From Halobacteriovorax sp. (GTDB lineage Bacteria > Bdellovibrionota > Bacteriovoracia > Bacteriovoracales > Bacteriovoracaceae): a stretch of 45,252 nt of DNA. Shown here in pieces: positions 41,140 through 45,252 of the stretch (positions within the stretch are counted from its first letter, which is position 1; each line of letters begins with the position of its first letter). Location of the stretch: the NCBI GenBank assembly GCA_020048985.1, contig JAIFLR010000044.1, positions 1 through 45,252 on the forward strand, given 5' to 3'. The notes below the pieces were generated by a model. It was not told where the DNA came from. It ran no database searches and worked only from the letters and a program-made list of their open reading frames with translations. Position numbers and translations under genes: made by a program.

Positions 41140-42843
41140 ATGGCCAGGGGATGGTGGATTCGATTTAGTTTATTGGCAGCACTCACAGTAGTGGCCTTAA
41201 TGTCGGTGACCCCGACTTTCTTGAACCTCAATGAAAAGAGCTCCTTTCCGATGAAGAGTAAGATCAACCTGGGACTAGATCTCCAGGGTGGTCTCTACAT
41301 GGTTCTCGGGATCGACTTCAATAAAGTTTATCGTGACGAAGTCATTGGTAACGGGAGAAAAATGGTTAATCTTCTTAAGGAAGAAACCGTTGAAGCTCAG
41401 ATTGGTGAGCTGATCACTACTGATTCTCAAGATCCTAAGCAATCTGTTGTTCTGGCGAAGGCTACGGACGCTGACCGCGCGAAAGAAATTCTTTCCAAGT
41501 ATTTTGGAAATACAATCCGCTTAACTGCGGAAAATAACGGAACGCTGACTTACGGCCTTTCTCGTGACTTCATTAAGGAAGTCGAAGATACAGCGCTTTC
41601 AAAATCAATTGAAGTTATTCGTAACCGTATTGATGAATTCGGTGTGACCGAGCCAGAGATCGTTTCTCAGGGAACTGAGCGCATCGTGGTTCAACTTCCG
41701 GGTGTTAAAGATATCGATCGCGCTAAAGACCTCATTGGTAAAACAGCTAAGCTTGAATTCAAATTTGTAAATGATGAGCTTGCCGCTTCAATGCCAGAGT
41801 GGATGGATAAAGTTAAGAAGGCGGGAGTGGTCTTTAATAAGGGTGAGCGTTTCTCTGATTATGTGAGAAAAGTGAATGAAACTCTTGCCGCTGATCTTCC
41901 TAAAGGTTTTGAGATCGCGTTCTCAAAAGAATCCAATAAGAACACAAATGAAATTACGACGATGGATCCGTACTTGGTTGATAGCGCTACCTCTCTGACT
42001 GGTGAAGAACTTCAGGAAGCCTTCGTTCGTATGGATCAAGAGCAAAACCGTCCGTATGTAGCTTTAGAATTCAAGGCCAATGGGGCGAAGATTTTTGAAG
42101 AGATTACAGGGGCGAACATTGGAAAACGCCTTGCAATTGTTCTTGATGGAAACGTTTATTCGGCTCCAATGGTTCAAGGGCGCATTGCCGGTGGTTCTGC
42201 CCAGATTACTTTGGGTACTGGTGACTATAATACTGTTATGAGCGAGGCACGCGACCTTGCCCTTGTTCTTCGTGCTGGTGCTTTACCGGTTGAACTCGTT
42301 TTTGAAGAGCAACGTGTGGTTGGACCTTCTCTCGGTGCTGATGCCATTGATAAAGCTCAATACGCAAGTATCGTGGGAGCTTTCCTGGTTCTGGCCTTCA
42401 TGTGTTTTTATTACAAGTTCTCTGGCGTCATTGCGACTATCACAATTGTACTTAACGTCTTGTTCACACTTTCGTGCCTGATTGCTCTGGGTGCTACTCT
42501 TTCCCTTCCTGGTATCGCAGGTATCGCTCTTACAGTTGGTATGGCAGTAGATGGAAATATTTTGATCTATGAGCGTATCCGGGAAGAATTGAGACTAGGA
42601 GTTTCTCCGGTTGAAGCTGTTAAAGTTGGTTTTGAAAAAGCCTTCTGGGCAATTGCCGATGCGAACATTACAACGGCATTGGCCGGTATCTGTCTCCTTA
42701 ACTTTGGAACAGGTCCAGTACGTGGATTTGCTGTGACACTCTTAATTGGTATTTCAACTACTGTGTATACTTCTTACTTCGTCAGCAAAATCCTCTTTGA
42801 GTTGTATGTTGGTAAAGGTGCTAAGAAGAGCTTAAGTATTTAA
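41140..42843 (+). CDS. secD: Protein translocase subunit SecD
   Basis: Membrane partner of SecYEG that uses the proton gradient to finish export. At 567 residues it has N-terminal membrane segment (FSLLAALTVVALMSV), the P1 domain signature INLGLDLQGGLYMVL, and a large periplasmic part with RNRIDEFGVTEPEI and GTERIVVQLPGV. The C-terminal RND membrane domain includes IAGIALTVGMAVDGNILIYERIREE, where the aspartate is the proton-path residue. It is followed after 8 bases by secF. Confidence 0.97.
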   Translation: MARGWWIRFSLLAALTVVALMSVTPTFLNLNEKSSFPMKSKINLGLDLQGGLYMVLGIDFNKVYRDEVIGNGRKMVNLLKEETVEAQIGELITTDSQDPKQSVVLAKATDADRAKEILSKYFGNTIRLTAENNGTLTYGLSRDFIKEVEDTALSKSIEVIRNRIDEFGVTEPEIVSQGTERIVVQLPGVKDIDRAKDLIGKTAKLEFKFVNDELAASMPEWMDKVKKAGVVFNKGERFSDYVRKVNETLAADLPKGFEIAFSKESNKNTNEITTMDPYLVDSATSLTGEELQEAFVRMDQEQNRPYVALEFKANGAKIFEEITGANIGKRLAIVLDGNVYSAPMVQGRIAGGSAQITLGTGDYNTVMSEARDLALVLRAGALPVELVFEEQRVVGPSLGADAIDKAQYASIVGAFLVLAFMCFYYKFSGVIATITIVLNVLFTLSCLIALGATLSLPGIAGIALTVGMAVDGNILIYERIREELRLGVSPVEAVKVGFEKAFWAIADANITTALAGICLLNFGTGPVRGFAVTLLIGISTTVYTSYFVSKILFELYVGKGAKKSLSI

Positions 42844-42860
42844 TCGAAGGAATGATGAGT

Positions 42861-43748
42861 ATGAAAAAGATAGATTACGTTGGTAAATTTAAAGTCGCTA
42901 GTATCCTCTCCTTGGCCCTGATTATTGGGACCATCGTGTTGTATTTCACGAGAGGCCTTAACTATGGAGTTGATTTCCGTGGGGGAGTTGAAGTTCAGGT
43001 TAAGTTTAAAAATTCAGTATCTCTTGGTGATTTACGGACGGCTTTAACTGAGAAACAAGTTGCGATGTCTCAGCTACAAAGTATGGGGGATGAGTCTCAG
43101 AACGAATTCTTGCTCAAGCTTGAAACTGACAAGGGTGACCTTAACGCCATCTCAACTCAAGTGAGTTCAGTTCTGACTGAAAAGTTTGGTGTTGGAAGTT
43201 TTGAAATTCTTAAGAACGATATCGTAGGGCCTAAGGCAGGTGCTCAGCTTCGTACCTCAGCATTCAAAGCTCTGGCATGGGCGATTCTTGCGATTATGGT
43301 CTACCTTGCCCTTCGTTTTGATTACAAATTTGCTCCAGGTGCTATTGCGGCACTCCTGCATGATGTGGTGATCATTATGGGTGCGTTCATTTTGACTCAG
43401 AAAGAATTCTCTCTTCAAATTGTAGCCGCCCTTCTTGCGATCATTGGATACTCAGTCAACGATACGGTTGTTATTTATGACCGTGTAAGAGAGATTGAGC
43501 AGGCCAATCCAGGCATGGGAAGTTTTGAAATCATGAACCGTGCCCTGAATGAAACCATGTCACGTACCATCATTACTTCTTTAACAGTATTGGGTGTTTC
43601 ACTTGTGATGCTTTTTATGGGCGGATCAGTTATTCACGACTTCTTCTTTGCCATGACCATCGGTGTGATTTTAGGTGTGTACTCAACTATCTTTATCGCA
43701 GTTCCGATGACTGTTTTTACTGAGAAATATTTCAAAAAGAATGCCTAA
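42861..43748 (+). CDS. secF: Protein translocase subunit SecF
   Basis: Second half of the SecDF proton-driven export motor. Signatures are LNYGVDFRGGVEVQV near the N-terminus, then the six-segment RND domain with IIGYSVNDTVVIYDRVRE and the conserved MNRALNETMSRTIITSLTV. Three in-frame ATGs lie close together. The third (42861) is preferred because AAGGA is 9 bases upstream of it but abuts the first (42852). Its last codons overlap the following gene by eight bases. Confidence 0.96.
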   Translation: MKKIDYVGKFKVASILSLALIIGTIVLYFTRGLNYGVDFRGGVEVQVKFKNSVSLGDLRTALTEKQVAMSQLQSMGDESQNEFLLKLETDKGDLNAISTQVSSVLTEKFGVGSFEILKNDIVGPKAGAQLRTSAFKALAWAILAIMVYLALRFDYKFAPGAIAALLHDVVIIMGAFILTQKEFSLQIVAALLAIIGYSVNDTVVIYDRVREIEQANPGMGSFEIMNRALNETMSRTIITSLTVLGVSLVMLFMGGSVIHDFFFAMTIGVILGVYSTIFIAVPMTVFTEKYFKKNA

Positions 43749-44499
43749 GTTTTTCTTTTTTATCATTTTAATCTTACTTTCTCTTCCTGGGTTCTCCCAG
43801 GAAGAGAATGTTAATCCCTCCTCTGGTGGGGGACGTGTTATCATCGAAGAGCGCCCGGTTCTTCCTGAAACCGAAGCCTCTCCTCAAGATAATGCTCCCA
43901 ATGAAGATCAAGACATTCGTGATATTGAAGAGGCCCGTAAAAAGCATCTTGAAAAGATGCAAACCGTTGAAGCTGTAACGAAACCTCTGGCCGAACCGGT
44001 CCTTAATCCACTGGAAGAAATAAAGAGACTGGGCTACGAGCAGATAGGTGCAGCAGCCTTGTTAGATCAGAAAGTTTTGGCAATCATTCAAAAAACGCTC
44101 AAGCTTGGTGTGCTGGAGAAAGTTCCGCCTGCAGCTGTTAGAGTGATGATACAGGAGAAGGTGAAGGGTTCAATACTTGAAACCCTTTTTACAAAGTTTC
44201 CCAAGCTCTTAGATATTGCTGTCGATATGATGAGGAGTAAGGAAGCACTTTCGGGACTTCTTGGCATTTTAGTTCGCAAGGACGATCTCAAGACCTATGG
44301 CTACATCTGGCTTGCTGTTTTCCTTTTTGGAATATTTCTAAAAAACAGGGTCATTAAGCCCAAGTGGCCTTTCTTTAAAAGATTTCGCTATAGTGCGACT
44401 ATAAGTTTGGTATTGAATTCGATTACGATTTATCTGTTTTACAGCATGTTCTCACAAGAGCTCGCGCCGACACTTGCAATTATTTCAAAACATTTTTAG
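43741..44499 (+). CDS. Membrane protein of unknown function coupled to secF
   Basis: A 252-residue protein with a signal peptide (FFFIILILLSLPGFSQ), a proline/glutamate-rich linker (about 20-55), a coiled-coil-like charged stretch (IEEARKKHLEKMQ) and a helical middle domain (about 95-180). Two membrane segments lie near the C-terminus (IWLAVFLFGIFL and LVLNSITIYLFYSMF). The family is not recognised. The 8-base overlap with secF implies co-translation, so a role near the Sec machinery or membrane-protein assembly is possible but unproven. Confidence 0.65.
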   Translation: MPKFFFFIILILLSLPGFSQEENVNPSSGGGRVIIEERPVLPETEASPQDNAPNEDQDIRDIEEARKKHLEKMQTVEAVTKPLAEPVLNPLEEIKRLGYEQIGAAALLDQKVLAIIQKTLKLGVLEKVPPAAVRVMIQEKVKGSILETLFTKFPKLLDIAVDMMRSKEALSGLLGILVRKDDLKTYGYIWLAVFLFGIFLKNRVIKPKWPFFKRFRYSATISLVLNSITIYLFYSMFSQELAPTLAIISKHF

Positions 44500-44503
44500 C
44501 TTA

Positions 44504-45250
44504 TTAGAATTTAGGGATACAGCCGATTTTTCTATCATGGGGAGGATAGTTGGTTGAAATTCCGGTAGAGTTATTACCGCCCTGATCTACAGTTTCGTTG
44601 TTGAGTTCAGCAGCACCTTTGACTTGGTAAATTTTCTGAGTCGAAGCTTTCACGTAGGGTGAGAGTTTGTTCAAAGGGTAATAGAAGAACACTGGCACGG
44701 TAGAAACGATGGCGTCAGTTGGAACAGTAGGGACACCATTTTTCAAATAAAACCAGACTTGTTTTAAATCAGTCTCACGAATCATCAGGAAGTCATCTGG
44801 AGCTGGAAGTGGATTCCCATCTCTGTCGAAGACAGTCTCAGGCGCTTTTACACCCACATAAATGCCTTCCATATCTACGCCAATGACGTCTCTCATCGCC
44901 TTAAAGAGCGGGTTCGAGCTGTTATAGTGGGTCGAGTTGAGGCAATAAGAGCGGAAAGTTGTTTGGTCAATCCATGGGGACATGTAGTATCCCATCGACT
45001 GGGCCACGGATGGATTCCCTCCAGCTTCTTCCGTCTCTTCCGTCGTGCTCATGACTGGGAATTTCTCAAAAAAGCGTGTTGAAGCTGCAATATTACCAGC
45101 ACCAAAGTTTTTGGCCTTCTGGATAATGATGTCATTTACGTCATCATTTTGGTTCCCGTTATTGTCGTAAAATCTCGGATCGGTGTTGTCCCATAGATTG
45201 AATATCCCTGGTAGCTGCTCAAGTCTTGGGAAAAGAATATCGTCAATCAT
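44504..45250 (-). CDS. Protein of unknown function (5' end probably outside window)
   Basis: At least 248 residues, beginning at an ATG two bases from the window edge, so the true start may be farther upstream; no signal peptide is visible, which also suggests truncation. The sequence has acidic Asn/Asp-rich stretches (DNNGNQNDDVND), possible calcium-type loops (FDRDGNPLP), and ends with a cysteine near the C-terminus (KIGCIPKF). No family was recognised. It is convergent with the secF-linked membrane protein, 4 bases apart. Confidence 0.6.
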   Translation of the reverse strand: MIDDILFPRLEQLPGIFNLWDNTDPRFYDNNGNQNDDVNDIIIQKAKNFGAGNIAASTRFFEKFPVMSTTEETEEAGGNPSVAQSMGYYMSPWIDQTTFRSYCLNSTHYNSSNPLFKAMRDVIGVDMEGIYVGVKAPETVFDRDGNPLPAPDDFLMIRETDLKQVWFYLKNGVPTVPTDAIVSTVPVFFYYPLNKLSPYVKASTQKIYQVKGAAELNNETVDQGGNNSTGISTNYPPHDRKIGCIPKF

Positions 45251-45252
45251 TC

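Noticed and set aside
1-45252. tRNA, rRNA, insertion sequence, prophage or integron features
   Set aside because: Gaps between genes are short and none shows cloverleaf folding, transposase frames, terminal repeats or integrase genes.

Overview
The window looks like a chromosomal segment from a Gram-negative bacterium of the Bdellovibrionota type (Bacteriovorax/Peredibacter-like). This is inferred, not proven, from moderate-to-low GC, many short secreted proteins without recognisable domains, very large repeat-built lipoproteins, class II fructose bisphosphatase (GlpX), and the tgt-yajC-tatA-secDF order. No phage, insertion sequence, CRISPR array, rRNA or tRNA gene was seen. Genes are packed tightly and no gene-free stretch exceeds about 300 bases; the longest is about 240 bases before the ParA-like gene.

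Layout. 1-7 kb holds housekeeping genes: a metallo-beta-lactamase fold protein cut by the window edge; a minus-strand pgsA-serB-LRR operon; then plus-strand pilZ, glpX, a START-like protein, a small unknown protein, a YggS-type PLP protein and a secreted protein that appears frameshifted. 7-18.3 kb holds a small secreted protein, an isopenicillin-N-synthase-like dioxygenase, a probable outer-membrane barrel and two giant lipoproteins of 1463 and 1464 residues. 18.5-25 kb holds an orphan ParA ATPase with a small partner, queA, and a four-gene envelope-export operon (LolD-like ATPase, LolC/E-like permease, LolA-like carrier, beta-barrel). 39.2-44.5 kb holds tgt-yajC-tatA, a strong terminator, and secD-secF plus a membrane protein. 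A partial unknown gene closes the window.

The most striking region is 24.9-39.1 kb: a minus-strand array of ten genes, almost all joined by 4-8 base start/stop overlaps. In transcription order these are a secreted unknown, a diacylglycerol-kinase-like lipid kinase, an extended SDR/thioester-reductase-like protein, a long-chain acyl-ACP-reductase-like protein with an extra N-terminal half, a metallo-beta-lactamase fold hydrolase, a cytochrome P450, an acyl-AMP ligase fused to a UbiA-type prenyltransferase, a PEP-synthase/rifampin-phosphotransferase-like dikinase, a tandem GNAT-like protein and a BtaA-like 3-amino-3-carboxypropyl transferase. Together they suggest a dedicated pathway for an unusual lipid or lipid-derived metabolite that I cannot match to a described one. 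The gene families are visible in the sequence; the product is inference.
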